Below the pieces are notes generated by a model. The model did not search any database. It worked only from the letters and a program-made list of their open reading frames with translations, and was not told the DNA's origin. Source: Ochrobactrum sp. BTU1 (lineage in GTDB: Bacteria; Pseudomonadota; Alphaproteobacteria; Rhizobiales; Rhizobiaceae). From it: a stretch of 64,000 nt of DNA. Below are positions 27,302-36,221 of the stretch, piece by piece. The position numbers and the translations under genes are program-made. The stretch's first letter is position 1. Each line of letters opens with the position of its first letter. The DNA lies in the NCBI GenBank assembly GCA_018798825.1, contig CP076357.1, positions 728,501 to 792,500 of the forward strand. Direction: 5' to 3'.

Positions 27302-28036
27302 TTACGCTATCTGGGGAACAATCGTGGGTGCAACCGCACTTTTGACACGCGGATAGTCGTAGCTGTTGATTTTGGACGTGGAATAACCTGCTCCGACCAG
27401 CGCTTCTGCCATTTTTACTGCAGCTGTCACTCCGTCGATCACTGGAACTCCCGTCGCCTGTTTGAGACGCTCGCACAATGACGACATTCCCGCGCAACCC
27501 AGAACGATTGCTTCTGCTCCATCTTCAGCCTTTGCGCGTTCAATTTCCCTGAGCAGGAGCTGCTCGGCATTATAGGCGTCTTCCTCGAGAGCTAGTACTG
27601 GGAGGTCGATGGCACGCACCTTGCGACAGTAACGATCTGCACCATAGTCACTCACGAGATCCTCGATGATCGCAACCGATCGCGGCAGCGTTGTTATCAC
27701 AGAAAAGCGCCGGCTAATTGTCATAGCCACCTGTATCGCCGCCTGACAAATGCCGATGACCGGACCCGTCGCCACTTCGCGGGCGGCGTGCAAACCCGGA
27801 TCGTCAAAGCAGGCGATAACGTAGGCATCGGCACCCAGAACCTCACCTTTCCGGATTTCCGCCAGCATTCCCGGCAACGACATCGCTTCATCCGCGCCGC
27901 CTTCGATACTAACCGGAGTGTCGATCGGGTTCGTCGCGGAGATTTGTGTTTGTTCGTGTTTAACCAGCAAAGCACTTTCGAGAGCCTGCGCTGTCATCGT
28001 GGAAGTGGAGTTGGGGTTTATAAGATAAATATGCAT
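27302..28036 (-). CDS. Asp/Glu/hydantoin racemase family protein
   Basis: A 244-residue cofactor-independent racemase of the hydantoin/allantoin racemase group. The start INPNST is a family hallmark, and the two catalytic cysteines are Cys76 (IACFDDPG) and Cys181 (VLGCAGM), the spacing known for hydantoin racemases. It should interconvert D and L forms of a 5-substituted hydantoin or similar ureide, in the cytoplasm. It follows the flavin-reductase-like gene by 30 bases in the same direction. This gene gives the best clue that the island handles a cyclic ureide or other N-heterocycle. Confidence 0.88.
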   Translation of the reverse strand: MHIYLINPNSTSTMTAQALESALLVKHEQTQISATNPIDTPVSIEGGADEAMSLPGMLAEIRKGEVLGADAYVIACFDDPGLHAAREVATGPVIGICQAAIQVAMTISRRFSVITTLPRSVAIIEDLVSDYGADRYCRKVRAIDLPVLALEEDAYNAEQLLLREIERAKAEDGAEAIVLGCAGMSSLCERLKQATGVPVIDGVTAAVKMAEALVGAGYSTSKINSYDYPRVKSAVAPTIVPQIA

Positions 28037-28066
28037 CTTGGAATTCTCTGTTGCCAGGCTGTTAGC

Positions 28067-28693
28067 CTATTGTTTCGGCTTCTTGAAATCGCCGATGGGC
28101 GGTGCTTTCAAAACGAATTGGCGATCGGATGTCACATAATTGTCGGCGTGAAGCCGGGCTATGGGCTGATAGAACTCCGGATCCACATAATGTCCTTCAG
28201 CATCGAGACAATTGCGCCGGACATGCATCTGCACAACTTCACCCAGGACCAGTGTTCGACGCGGATAATCGATTAAACGTTCGACACGACACTCGAAAAC
28301 GCAGGGCGCCTCCTCGGGATAAGCGACATCGATTTTGCGACAACCAACGGGTTTCAGTCCCGCAACGTCAAGCTCGTCTACCTCACTGTCGAAACCAAGT
28401 CCGCATATGAGCATCTGTTGGGATAGCGCCATATCGACCATGCTGATCGCAAATTCCCCGGACCGACGAATATTGATCATGGTGTCTTTCGGCTCACCGC
28501 TCATTCGTGGCTGAATCCCCAGAACAACAATTGCCGGCTCATGGGAAAACACGTTGAAAAAGCTCATCGGCGCAGCATTGTTGTGCCCAGATTCTGAACG
28601 GGTCGTCACAAGAGCTATTGGGCGCGGACCAATAAAATTGGTCAGCAGTCGATAGCGGCTTTGCGGGTCAATGGCTTCGAAATCAAATTCCAT
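28067..28693 (-). CDS. Flavin reductase-like (FMN split-barrel) protein
   Basis: A 208-residue protein of the flavin-reductase/flavoredoxin family (DIM6/NTAB type). The typical core is RPIALVTTRSESGHNNAAPMSFFNVFSHEPAIVVLG followed by KDTMINIRRSGEFAISMVD; the first part is quoted only to residue 59 or so. Such proteins bind FMN and often supply reduced flavin to a monooxygenase. No flavin monooxygenase is visible nearby, so it may act alone or with a distant partner. It is divergent from gntR2, with a perfect GntR operator between them. Confidence 0.85.
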   Translation of the reverse strand: MEFDFEAIDPQSRYRLLTNFIGPRPIALVTTRSESGHNNAAPMSFFNVFSHEPAIVVLGIQPRMSGEPKDTMINIRRSGEFAISMVDMALSQQMLICGLGFDSEVDELDVAGLKPVGCRKIDVAYPEEAPCVFECRVERLIDYPRRTLVLGEVVQMHVRRNCLDAEGHYVDPEFYQPIARLHADNYVTSDRQFVLKAPPIGDFKKPKQ

Positions 28694-28735
28694 GGGTAGC
28701 CCAAATGTTGAATAATAGCCTACAATCTTGTGTCA

Positions 28736-28749
28736 TATTGTCGACAATA
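28736..28749. promoter_or_regulatory. Perfect GntR operator between flavin reductase and gntR2
   Basis: TATTGTCGACAATA is a perfect 14-base palindrome containing TTGT-CG-ACAA. It lies in the 132-base divergent region and should control both directions. Confidence 0.75.
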
Positions 28750-28825
28750 CTGCAAGCAATTAAATCCCCGAGTTGACTTTTTCACGCGTATAGCGATTGT
28801 CTGCATCAGCAAGGAGAAACCACTT

Positions 28826-29503
28826 ATGAATGAACCAGCTGCACTGTCGGTAGACCAGATAGTTGAACGGGTCTGGCTGTCGATCGCCGAGAGGCGATTG
28901 CGTCCTGGTGTTCAACTCAAAGAAGAACAGCTGGCTTCTATATTCAATGTTAGTCGCGCGCGGATCCGGCAGGGACTTAACGTGCTTGAACGAGATGGTT
29001 TGGTCACGATTATTCCCAATCGCGGTGCCTTCGTCAGCAAACCGTCCGTCGAAGAGGCCCGGGACGTCTTCTTTGTTCGACAGGCAGTCGAACGATGCAT
29101 TGTGGAGCGGCTTTGCTCGTCCAAACTCAAAGAAAGTGTAAAAAGGCTTCGCGATCACGTCGATCAGGAACGAGTGGCCAATGCTGAAGACAGTACCACA
29201 GATATTATCAAGCTCTCCGGGGGCTTTCATCTTTTGCTCGCGGAACTGACGGGATCCGATTTCCTCTTCACAACAATGCGGGATCTTATTGCTCGCAGTT
29301 CGCTGATCATGGCCGTTTATCGTAATACCGCACGGTTTAATTGCGGGCCGGACGAACATGCGGAGATCGTGGAGGCGATCTCGGCAAAAGAAGTTCAGAA
29401 GGCGGTACATCTTATGGCGCATCATCTGGAACATGTGGAATCCGAACTTGACCTGAGCGAGATACGTGATCTCTCCCACGATCTGCGAGCAGCGTTGGCT
29501 TAA
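28826..29503 (+). CDS. GntR-family regulator, FCD domain (copy 2)
   Basis: A 225-residue paralogue of the regulator at 26523-27200, equal in length. AAGGAG lies 9 bases before the ATG at 28826; an upstream in-frame extension has no ribosome binding site and covers the operator. The winged helix repeats ERVWLSIAERRLRPGVQLKE and the FCD domain repeats TDIIKLSGGFHLLLAE and FNCGPDEHAEIV. It is convergent with the ABC/amidohydrolase operon that ends at 29547. The pair may respond to different metabolites of one pathway while reading the same site. Confidence 0.92.
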   Translation: MNEPAALSVDQIVERVWLSIAERRLRPGVQLKEEQLASIFNVSRARIRQGLNVLERDGLVTIIPNRGAFVSKPSVEEARDVFFVRQAVERCIVERLCSSKLKESVKRLRDHVDQERVANAEDSTTDIIKLSGGFHLLLAELTGSDFLFTTMRDLIARSSLIMAVYRNTARFNCGPDEHAEIVEAISAKEVQKAVHLMAHHLEHVESELDLSEIRDLSHDLRAALA

Positions 29504-29546
29504 ATTCGAAGGAAGCCGGGCACCGGCTCCTTCCATGATTGTTTCT

Positions 29547-30527
29547 TCAAGCTTCCATTTCGACGAGATGGCAGGCGACCCGGGTTCGATTAGGTAAAAG
29601 CTGCATCGCCGGCACTTCCTTTGAACACCGCCCAATCGCCAGAGGACAACGTGGATGGAACGTGCAGCCTGATGGCGGCTTAAGCGGGCTTGGAACCTCG
29701 CCTGTCGCGGGTTCTCGGTTGCGATTTGGCGCTGCAATATTGGGGATCGTCTGCAACAAGAGCTGCGTGTATGGATGCCGTGGCTCAGCAAAAAGCTCTT
29801 CTGTATCGCCTTCTTCAACAATCCTGCCCAGATACATCACAGCGATGCGGTCCGACATATGTCGAACGACGCTCATATCGTGGCTGATGAAAAGATAGGT
29901 CAGTCCCAATTCGTCTTGAAGACGACGCATCAAGTTGAGAACCTGCGCTTGAACCGAGACATCGAGTGCTGAGGTTGGTTCATCGCAGACAAGAAACTCC
30001 GGTTCACTTGCCAATGCGCGGGCAATGGAAATACGTTGACGCTGCCCTCCTGAAAACTCGTGCGGAAACTTTTCGCCGTCCGAAGGAGAAAGCCCGACGG
30101 TGCGCAAAAGTTCTTCTACTCGTTCGGTTACCTGAGCGGCGCTGTCACGCAACTTGAGTTCACGCAGTGGCTCCGCGATAATGTTTTTAACTCGCCAGCG
30201 TGGATTAAGTGACGCATAGGGATCCTGGAAAATCATCTGTGCGGATAAAGGTGCGCCGCTTTTACCGGGCGCAAAGCGCATCTCGCCACTCGTCGCATTA
30301 TGCAAACCGGTAACCAATCGTGCTACCGTTGATTTTCCGCAGCCGCTTTCTCCCACAATACTCAGGCAGCCGCCGGACGGCACTGAAAAGCTGATATCAT
30401 TGACAGCCTGCAGATATTGTTTTGGTTTACGCTCGACAACGCGGTTCAACCACGGTGCCGATACATCGAAGGTTTTGACCAGTCGATCAACGGTAAGAGC
30501 AGGGACTCGGTCCAGAGGTTTTGTCAT
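29547..30527 (-). CDS. Peptide-type ABC transporter ATPase, DppF-like
   Basis: A 326-residue ATPase. Walker A is GESGCGKS, the signature FSGGQRQRISIARAL, Walker B LVCDEP, then TSALDVSVQAQ. The C-terminal oligopeptide/dipeptide extension with CTFHPRCPLA marks the DppF type. I start it at the ATG at 30527, which has GGAGG 6 bases upstream and overlaps the previous stop in ATGA; the frame extends 9 codons further without reason. It pairs with the DppD-like ATPase just upstream and is the last gene of the operon. Confidence 0.9.
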   Translation of the reverse strand: MTKPLDRVPALTVDRLVKTFDVSAPWLNRVVERKPKQYLQAVNDISFSVPSGGCLSIVGESGCGKSTVARLVTGLHNATSGEMRFAPGKSGAPLSAQMIFQDPYASLNPRWRVKNIIAEPLRELKLRDSAAQVTERVEELLRTVGLSPSDGEKFPHEFSGGQRQRISIARALASEPEFLVCDEPTSALDVSVQAQVLNLMRRLQDELGLTYLFISHDMSVVRHMSDRIAVMYLGRIVEEGDTEELFAEPRHPYTQLLLQTIPNIAAPNRNREPATGEVPSPLKPPSGCTFHPRCPLAIGRCSKEVPAMQLLPNRTRVACHLVEMEA

Positions 30528-31507
30528 GCGGTGCCTCCTGCGTTCAGCCAGCATGCACTAGCGGCCTGATCGGAAAATGTGAGTTCTGGGCGTTCGCGTA
30601 GACAACGCGGACCCACAGACTTGCAGCGTGGGTTGAATGCGCACCCATCAGGGATTGCATCAAGGCGGGGCATGGAACCATCAATCTGATTGAGCTTCTC
30701 AACACGCGCACCGAGCGAGGGAATTGAGGCCATTAGTCCTTGCGTATAGGGATGACGCGGGTGATGGAGGATTTGCTCCACCAGACCAATTTCAATCAAC
30801 CGGCCAGCATACATGACTGCAATTCTGTCGGCAGCTTCTGCGATGACGCCCATATCATGCGTCACAAGCATGACGGCGGTCTGCTTCTCCTTGCACAGCT
30901 TACGCAGGAGCGAAATGATCTGCGCCTGGATCGAGACGTCAAGCGCTGTGGTAGGCTCATCCGCGATAACCAGCTTAGGTGACGCGGCAAGAGCTAATGC
31001 GATTACCACGCGCTGGCGCATGCCACCGGAAAACTGGTGTGGGTATTGGCCAACCCGTTCTTCAGGCGAAGGGATTCCTACGTCGCGCAATAGCTGTACC
31101 GCGCGCGCCTTTGCCTCAGCCTTACCTAACCCGAGATGACGGCGGATCGTTTCGACAAGCTGCGCTCCAACGCTAAAAAGCGGGTTGAGCGAGGTGAGCG
31201 GGTCTTGGAAGATTGCACCAATTTCCCGGCCGCGGATTTTTTCCATCGCGCGATCATCAAGTGTATCGATCCGTTGCTTGCCGAGCCAGACTTCACCGCC
31301 TGCGATATGTCCTGGCTGTTCGAGCAGCCCTTGTATCGCAAGACCGGTCATGGACTTTCCAGCACCCGATTCACCGACGACCCCTAAGATTTCACCTGGA
31401 CGGATCGACAGGCTAACATCTGACAACGCAGTTACAGTGCCGCGCCGTCCGGGGAAGTCCACACGAAGGTTGCGGACTTCAATGACTGGTTCCTGAATGT
31501 TACCCAT
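30524..31507 (-). CDS. Peptide-type ABC transporter ATPase, DppD-like
   Basis: A 327-residue ATPase with Walker A GESGAGKS, signature FSGGMRQRVVIALAL, Walker B LVIADEP and TTALDVSIQAQ. The C-terminal zinc-like cysteine cluster CAFNPRCKSVGPRC is typical of the DppD/OppD extension. It overlaps the upstream amidohydrolase by 8 bases and the downstream DppF gene by 4, so the whole set is translated as one unit. Confidence 0.9.
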   Translation of the reverse strand: MGNIQEPVIEVRNLRVDFPGRRGTVTALSDVSLSIRPGEILGVVGESGAGKSMTGLAIQGLLEQPGHIAGGEVWLGKQRIDTLDDRAMEKIRGREIGAIFQDPLTSLNPLFSVGAQLVETIRRHLGLGKAEAKARAVQLLRDVGIPSPEERVGQYPHQFSGGMRQRVVIALALAASPKLVIADEPTTALDVSIQAQIISLLRKLCKEKQTAVMLVTHDMGVIAEAADRIAVMYAGRLIEIGLVEQILHHPRHPYTQGLMASIPSLGARVEKLNQIDGSMPRLDAIPDGCAFNPRCKSVGPRCLRERPELTFSDQAASACWLNAGGTA

Positions 31508-33017
31508 TTGCGTTTCCCTCTGTCGGACCCTCGATTGGGTAACTTGGCGGAAATATTTCTGCGACGGCAGGATTATTCCAGCTCCGTTCGGGATATTTGG
31601 CTATGAGCCCATCATACTGGATCTGCGCCTGATCTCGCGCTTTTTGCATATCAAAACCTGCCAGGTTTCGGTCAAGCATCGAGAGGCGACCATCGACAAA
31701 GACGGCTTGAGTGATTTTCCCCGAACCGCCGGTGACGATGGTCGTGATGGGATCAATGGAAGGGGCCATGAACGTGTCATCGAGGCGGAAAACTGCGATA
31801 TCGGCCCGCGCGCCCGGTGACAAATGTCCAAGATCAGAGCGACCGAGTGCTTTTGCACCACCAATGGTCGCGGCGTCATAGAGATCTGCTGCACGCAACC
31901 TCTCCGGGGTGCCATCCGCGACACGACCGGTAATGAGACCTGCAAGCAGGTTCATCAGCATATCTGGCGGCGTAGTATCAGTGCCCATAGCAATATTGAT
32001 CCCACGCTTTTTGCAGTCCGAAAACGATTTCAAGATCGATCCGCCGCGGCCTGAAACCAGCGGGCAATGAACAATGGAAACACCATTTTCGGCGTAAAGC
32101 CCCAGGTCTTCATCGGTAGCATTGGTGGCATGCGGCGCAATCAGGCGGTCGCTTAACAGTCCGTTTTTTGCGAGCCAGACAGGCGCGGTGGAGCCGTGCA
32201 ACATACGCACGGTATCCACCTCCATCGTCCCTTGCGCCATATGAAGGCGGAATTTGCAGCCCAGATCACGTGCTGCAGCGTCAGTACGCTGAATGAGCCC
32301 AAGCGTTGACGTTTCCACGCGGTCTGGAGCGAGCATTCCGCGCACAAGGTCGCCGTGACGTCCATTCTGGCGTTCGATGTATGCAATTGCGTCGTTGAGC
32401 CCTTGGAAGCCGCGCTCCTCGTCAAATACGGGCACGATTTTGCCCGGTTCTTCCAACACCATTCCGCCGGTGCGGTAGGCTGGGCTTAGATAGACACGTA
32501 GCCCCAGGTCGCCCGCAGCCTCGGCAGCTGCATCGAACTCGGCGACCGTTTCGCCCCATTCTCGGTAAAACAAAGAGGCAATTGGCGCGGCTGTGGTGAT
32601 ACCGTTGAGCAAAAGCTGGCCGAAAGCAAACCGCTTCTGAAAGGCTAACTCCTCGGAAGAGTACATCTCATAAGGCCCAGTATCCACGTAAGAGCGTGGC
32701 CAAACCCGACCTTTTGCCCAGCCTGGGTGATGATCAATGCCGAGGATCGTTGTATCGAGATCCGAAAGCGCATCCAGATCAATCAAACCAGGACTGATCA
32801 ATGCATTTCCGAAATCAACCCGGCGGGCTACCTCGCCTGTAAAACCGTGTCCGACAAACACAATCTCGCTATTTTCGAAGACCACCTCACCGTTTCTCAA
32901 CAGTCGGTGTCCGCCATCCTTATGCCCCACGACCCAGCTCGCGGTGATGAGTGTCCGTCCTTCAGGGCGACGAGGTGACGAAAGATAATGCGAAAGATTT
33001 TCCAGTGATTGATTCAT
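31500..33017 (-). CDS. Amidohydrolase-superfamily protein lacking the HxH motif (copy 1)
   Basis: A 505-residue member of the ATZ/TRZ-like amidohydrolases. The entry motif PGLID normally continues xHxH; here it reads LDALSDLD, with Asp82 and Leu84 where the two metal-binding His are expected. Later elements look conserved: HMAQG, APHAT and the Asp in MGTDTTPPD. The replacement is shared by the paralogue at 38057-39517, so it is not a random mutation. The ATG at 33017 overlaps the preceding stop by one base (TGATG). It may use a mononuclear metal site or none. Its substrate is presumably imported by the co-encoded transporter. Confidence 0.82.
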   Translation of the reverse strand: MNQSLENLSHYLSSPRRPEGRTLITASWVVGHKDGGHRLLRNGEVVFENSEIVFVGHGFTGEVARRVDFGNALISPGLIDLDALSDLDTTILGIDHHPGWAKGRVWPRSYVDTGPYEMYSSEELAFQKRFAFGQLLLNGITTAAPIASLFYREWGETVAEFDAAAEAAGDLGLRVYLSPAYRTGGMVLEEPGKIVPVFDEERGFQGLNDAIAYIERQNGRHGDLVRGMLAPDRVETSTLGLIQRTDAAARDLGCKFRLHMAQGTMEVDTVRMLHGSTAPVWLAKNGLLSDRLIAPHATNATDEDLGLYAENGVSIVHCPLVSGRGGSILKSFSDCKKRGINIAMGTDTTPPDMLMNLLAGLITGRVADGTPERLRAADLYDAATIGGAKALGRSDLGHLSPGARADIAVFRLDDTFMAPSIDPITTIVTGGSGKITQAVFVDGRLSMLDRNLAGFDMQKARDQAQIQYDGLIAKYPERSWNNPAVAEIFPPSYPIEGPTEGNANG

Positions 33018-34210
33018 CACGGCATCTCCACCACAGCAATGCCCTGTCGAGCAGTGACGCGGCCGCCTTTGACCACAAGCGGTCGTGGAGCGATATCCAC
33101 GACTGCGTGCGCCAGTGTCTCGCCTGTCAGGAGTGTGAAGTCAGCATCGCAGCCAACATCCAGTCCGTAATTTTCAAGTTGCATGACATCCGCACCGCCC
33201 TGAGAGACGATATGCAACAGATGCTCGAGGTCGTGATCCGAGCGAACACCATTTTTCATACCGATAACTTTTGCACGGTCCAGCATGTCTGGCTGCCCCC
33301 ATGGACCCCAGGTGTCGCGGATACCATCACAACCACCGCCGATACGAACACCTGCTTCTTTCAGCCGCTTGATCGACGGCACGCTCGCAGAAGGCGCACC
33401 GGTCGTAAGAATAGCGACATCAAGGGCAGCGATTTGCTCAATGAGCTGACCGACGCGAAGATAGTCGTTCATTCCGAGCGCGAAGGCATGGCTAATTGCA
33501 ACCTTGCCTTCCATACTGTTGGCACGGATACGCTCAAAGATAAGTTCCATGGTGAACGCACCAAGATCACCCGTTTCATGGAGATGAATATCGATCGGAA
33601 CCCCATATTTGGTCGCAAGCGCGAACAGAATATCGAGTTGCCCCTTTGGATCCCGATCGATGCCGCAAGGATCAATCCCGCCCAGCACTTCGCATCCCTG
33701 GCGAAGCGCCTCATCAAGAAGCTCTTTCGTGCCCGGCATGACCATAAGGCCCGACTGGGGGAAAGCGACGATTTCGATATCGATGATGCCCTTGAGCTTT
33801 TCGCGTGTTTCCCAAACGCCTTCAACCAGTGAAAGGCCATGGGTCGGATCGATATCCACGTGACTGCGGATATGCGTGCTGCCGTTTGCGACCAGACCGA
33901 TTGCATGGCGCATTGACTGGCGATGTGGATCAAGACCAATTTGCAGCCGGTTCTCGCGTTCAAAGTCAATCCGTTCGCGTAGGATTGCCGCGCGATTATT
34001 GACATGCCAGGGCATGCCCCATGTGGTCTTGTCGAGATGCGTATGTGCATCGATCAACCCAGATGCGACAATAGCGTTACCACCATCTTCCACGGCCATA
34101 CCAGCCTCTGCTTCGAACTGTCCGAAACCGGCAATCTTTCCGTCGCGGATCAGCATGTCACAGGTGTCGCCTGCCATGGGACGGACGTTTTTGAGCAAAA
34201 GATTGTTCAT
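33017..34210 (-). CDS. Cytosine deaminase-like amidohydrolase
   Basis: A 397-residue metal-dependent hydrolase of the cytosine deaminase branch. The metal ligands are intact: DAHTHLDK near residues 55-62, IHLHETGD, SHAFALG and GCDGIRD. Members deaminate cytosine, isocytosine or related N-heterocycles such as creatinine or triazine derivatives; the substrate here is open. GAGGTAAG precedes the ATG, and the gene starts 5 bases after the permease stop. It is embedded in a peptide-type ABC operon, which suggests that the transporter imports its substrate or a precursor. Confidence 0.87.
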   Translation of the reverse strand: MNNLLLKNVRPMAGDTCDMLIRDGKIAGFGQFEAEAGMAVEDGGNAIVASGLIDAHTHLDKTTWGMPWHVNNRAAILRERIDFERENRLQIGLDPHRQSMRHAIGLVANGSTHIRSHVDIDPTHGLSLVEGVWETREKLKGIIDIEIVAFPQSGLMVMPGTKELLDEALRQGCEVLGGIDPCGIDRDPKGQLDILFALATKYGVPIDIHLHETGDLGAFTMELIFERIRANSMEGKVAISHAFALGMNDYLRVGQLIEQIAALDVAILTTGAPSASVPSIKRLKEAGVRIGGGCDGIRDTWGPWGQPDMLDRAKVIGMKNGVRSDHDLEHLLHIVSQGGADVMQLENYGLDVGCDADFTLLTGETLAHAVVDIAPRPLVVKGGRVTARQGIAVVEMP

Positions 34211-34215
34211 AATTC

Positions 34216-35166
34216 TTACCTCAGTTTCGGATTAAGAGCGTCACGGAGCCAATCGCCAAGCATGTTGACGGCCACGACCAGCAAGCAAAGCTGAACGACG
34301 GGGAAAAGCACGATCCACCATGAACCAGAGAAAAGGAACTGATTGCCAATTCGGATCAGCGTACCGAGCGACGGCTGGCTCGGCGGCATCCCGATACCAA
34401 GAAAGGATAGCGTCGCTTCGGTAAGAATGGCCATGCCAAAGTTGAGCGTTGCTGCGACCATGATAGGGGTCAGCGTATTGGGAAGAATGTGATTGGCCAT
34501 GATGCGTCGGGCCGGCACACCGATCAATCGCGCCGCTGACACGTAGTCCTTGCCTGTCTCGACAATAGCCTGGGCGCGCACAGTACGGGCATACTGCACC
34601 CACGCCGAAAGTGAGATGGCTAGAATAAGAACCGCAGACGCTCCAATTTCGCGCAAACTGACGGGAAGCATCTGCCGCACAACTGTGGAAACCAGGATCG
34701 CCACCAGGATGGTTGGGATCGACAGAGTGATATCACCAAAGCGCATCAACAGATTGTCGATGAAACCGCCAAAATAGCCGGAAACAAGCCCTGCGCTCAT
34801 GCCAATCACAAGCGAGAGGACGACCGATGCAATGCCGATGACAATTGAAATACGTGTGCCATAAAGGATGGCCGACAACATATCTCGACCTTGCGTATCA
34901 GTTCCGAGAAGAAACGGCCATTCACCGCCCTCCTCCCATACTGGAGGCAGTTCTGCCTTCCACATGTCGAGTGCCGCACCGTCATAGGGGTTTTGTGGTG
35001 CAATTAGCGGTGCGAACACTGCAGTAAGGATCAAGATTGCGAGAAGCGCGGCACTGAACATGGCCGTTTTGCTATGGGTGAAGGACCACCAGAGATCGCT
35101 TTTACGAATGCGCTGAATAAGCGAAGGACGCACGACCGGGGTGGATTGAGAGGCTTGGGTGCTCAT
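34216..35166 (-). CDS. Peptide-type ABC transporter permease, DppC-like
   Basis: A 316-residue permease. It has the DppC N-terminal span (about 35-57), the LLGTDTQGRDMLSAILYG signature, several further spans and the EAA loop AARLIGVPARRIMANHILPN. The C-terminus NMLGDWLRDALNPKLR is family-typical. It lies 20 bases downstream of the DppB-like gene and 5 bases upstream of the deaminase. Confidence 0.92.
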   Translation of the reverse strand: MSTQASQSTPVVRPSLIQRIRKSDLWWSFTHSKTAMFSAALLAILILTAVFAPLIAPQNPYDGAALDMWKAELPPVWEEGGEWPFLLGTDTQGRDMLSAILYGTRISIVIGIASVVLSLVIGMSAGLVSGYFGGFIDNLLMRFGDITLSIPTILVAILVSTVVRQMLPVSLREIGASAVLILAISLSAWVQYARTVRAQAIVETGKDYVSAARLIGVPARRIMANHILPNTLTPIMVAATLNFGMAILTEATLSFLGIGMPPSQPSLGTLIRIGNQFLFSGSWWIVLFPVVQLCLLVVAVNMLGDWLRDALNPKLR

Positions 35167-35186
35167 GAATTTGGATCCCCCTTAGA

Positions 35187-36155
35187 TCAGCGAGCGGTGC
35201 GCAGCCGTGGATCGATTACCGCATAGGCAATGTCCACCAGCGTGTTGAGCACGACGAAGATGAAGGAAATAATGCACAGATAGGCCGCCATTACCGGAAT
35301 ATCGAGAAACGTGACTGCCTGGATGAACAACATGCCCATTCCTGGCCACTGGAAAACAGTTTCCGTGATAAGCGCGAAAGCAATCAGCGAACCAATATTC
35401 ATTGCGGTCATGGTTACGACAGGCATGAGGCAATTTCGCAGGGCATGTCTGAAATAGATGCGCCAGCGGGGAATACCTCGAGCACGTGCAAATTTCACAT
35501 AATCAGAGCGCAACACTTCGAGCATTTCCGCTCTGACGAGCCGCATCACAAGCGTTACCTGATATAGTGACAATGCAATTGACGGCAAAAGGATTGCGGC
35601 GCGGCCAGATGATGTGAGGAGCCCTGTCGACCAGCCGCCCAGCTGGATGACGTCACCGCGCCCAAATGCCGGAAACCAACCAAGCGACACCGAAAAGACG
35701 AGGATCAAGAGAATACCGACTACAAAGCTCGGTAAGGAAACACCGACAATGGAGAGAAACTGCAGACCCTCCGTATACCACTTTCCGCGTTTGATCGCAG
35801 TCAGGACACCCAACGGCAAGCCGACAAGCAAAGAGATGAGGGTCGCAACCAGCACGAGCTCAAGCGTCGCAGGGAACCGCTCGGCGATGAGATTTAATAC
35901 ATCCTGGCCATTGCGATAGGAGATGCCAAAATTGCCTTGCGCCGCATTGACCACGAAGCGGGTGTATTGCGTCATAAGACCATCGTTAAGGCCAAGACGC
36001 TCACGCAGATTATCGCGGTCAGCCTGCGTCATCTGCTCGTTTGCCATCATCTCGACGGGGTCGCCAGCCAGCCGGAAGATCAGAAAGGCAAGCAAAGCGA
36101 CGGCCAACATCACCATGATAGCGTTTGCCAGGCGCTTAATGATAAAAACCAGCAT
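35187..36155 (-). CDS. Peptide-type ABC transporter permease, DppB-like
   Basis: A 322-residue permease. The N-terminal span (MLVFIIKRLANAIMVMLAVA) is followed by a short loop with RLAGDPVEMM, then about five more spans. The EAA loop reads ARARGIPRWRIYFRHALRN and the C-terminus ends in IDPRLRTAR, as expected for DppB. GAGGAATTTCT precedes the ATG. It forms the channel with the DppC-like product of the next gene. Confidence 0.92.
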   Translation of the reverse strand: MLVFIIKRLANAIMVMLAVALLAFLIFRLAGDPVEMMANEQMTQADRDNLRERLGLNDGLMTQYTRFVVNAAQGNFGISYRNGQDVLNLIAERFPATLELVLVATLISLLVGLPLGVLTAIKRGKWYTEGLQFLSIVGVSLPSFVVGILLILVFSVSLGWFPAFGRGDVIQLGGWSTGLLTSSGRAAILLPSIALSLYQVTLVMRLVRAEMLEVLRSDYVKFARARGIPRWRIYFRHALRNCLMPVVTMTAMNIGSLIAFALITETVFQWPGMGMLFIQAVTFLDIPVMAAYLCIISFIFVVLNTLVDIAYAVIDPRLRTAR

Positions 36156-36221
36156 AGAAATTCCTCAGTAACAACAGGGCACGTCGGGGGATGTTTTCAC
36201 CCCCCGAGGCATTTGATTGAT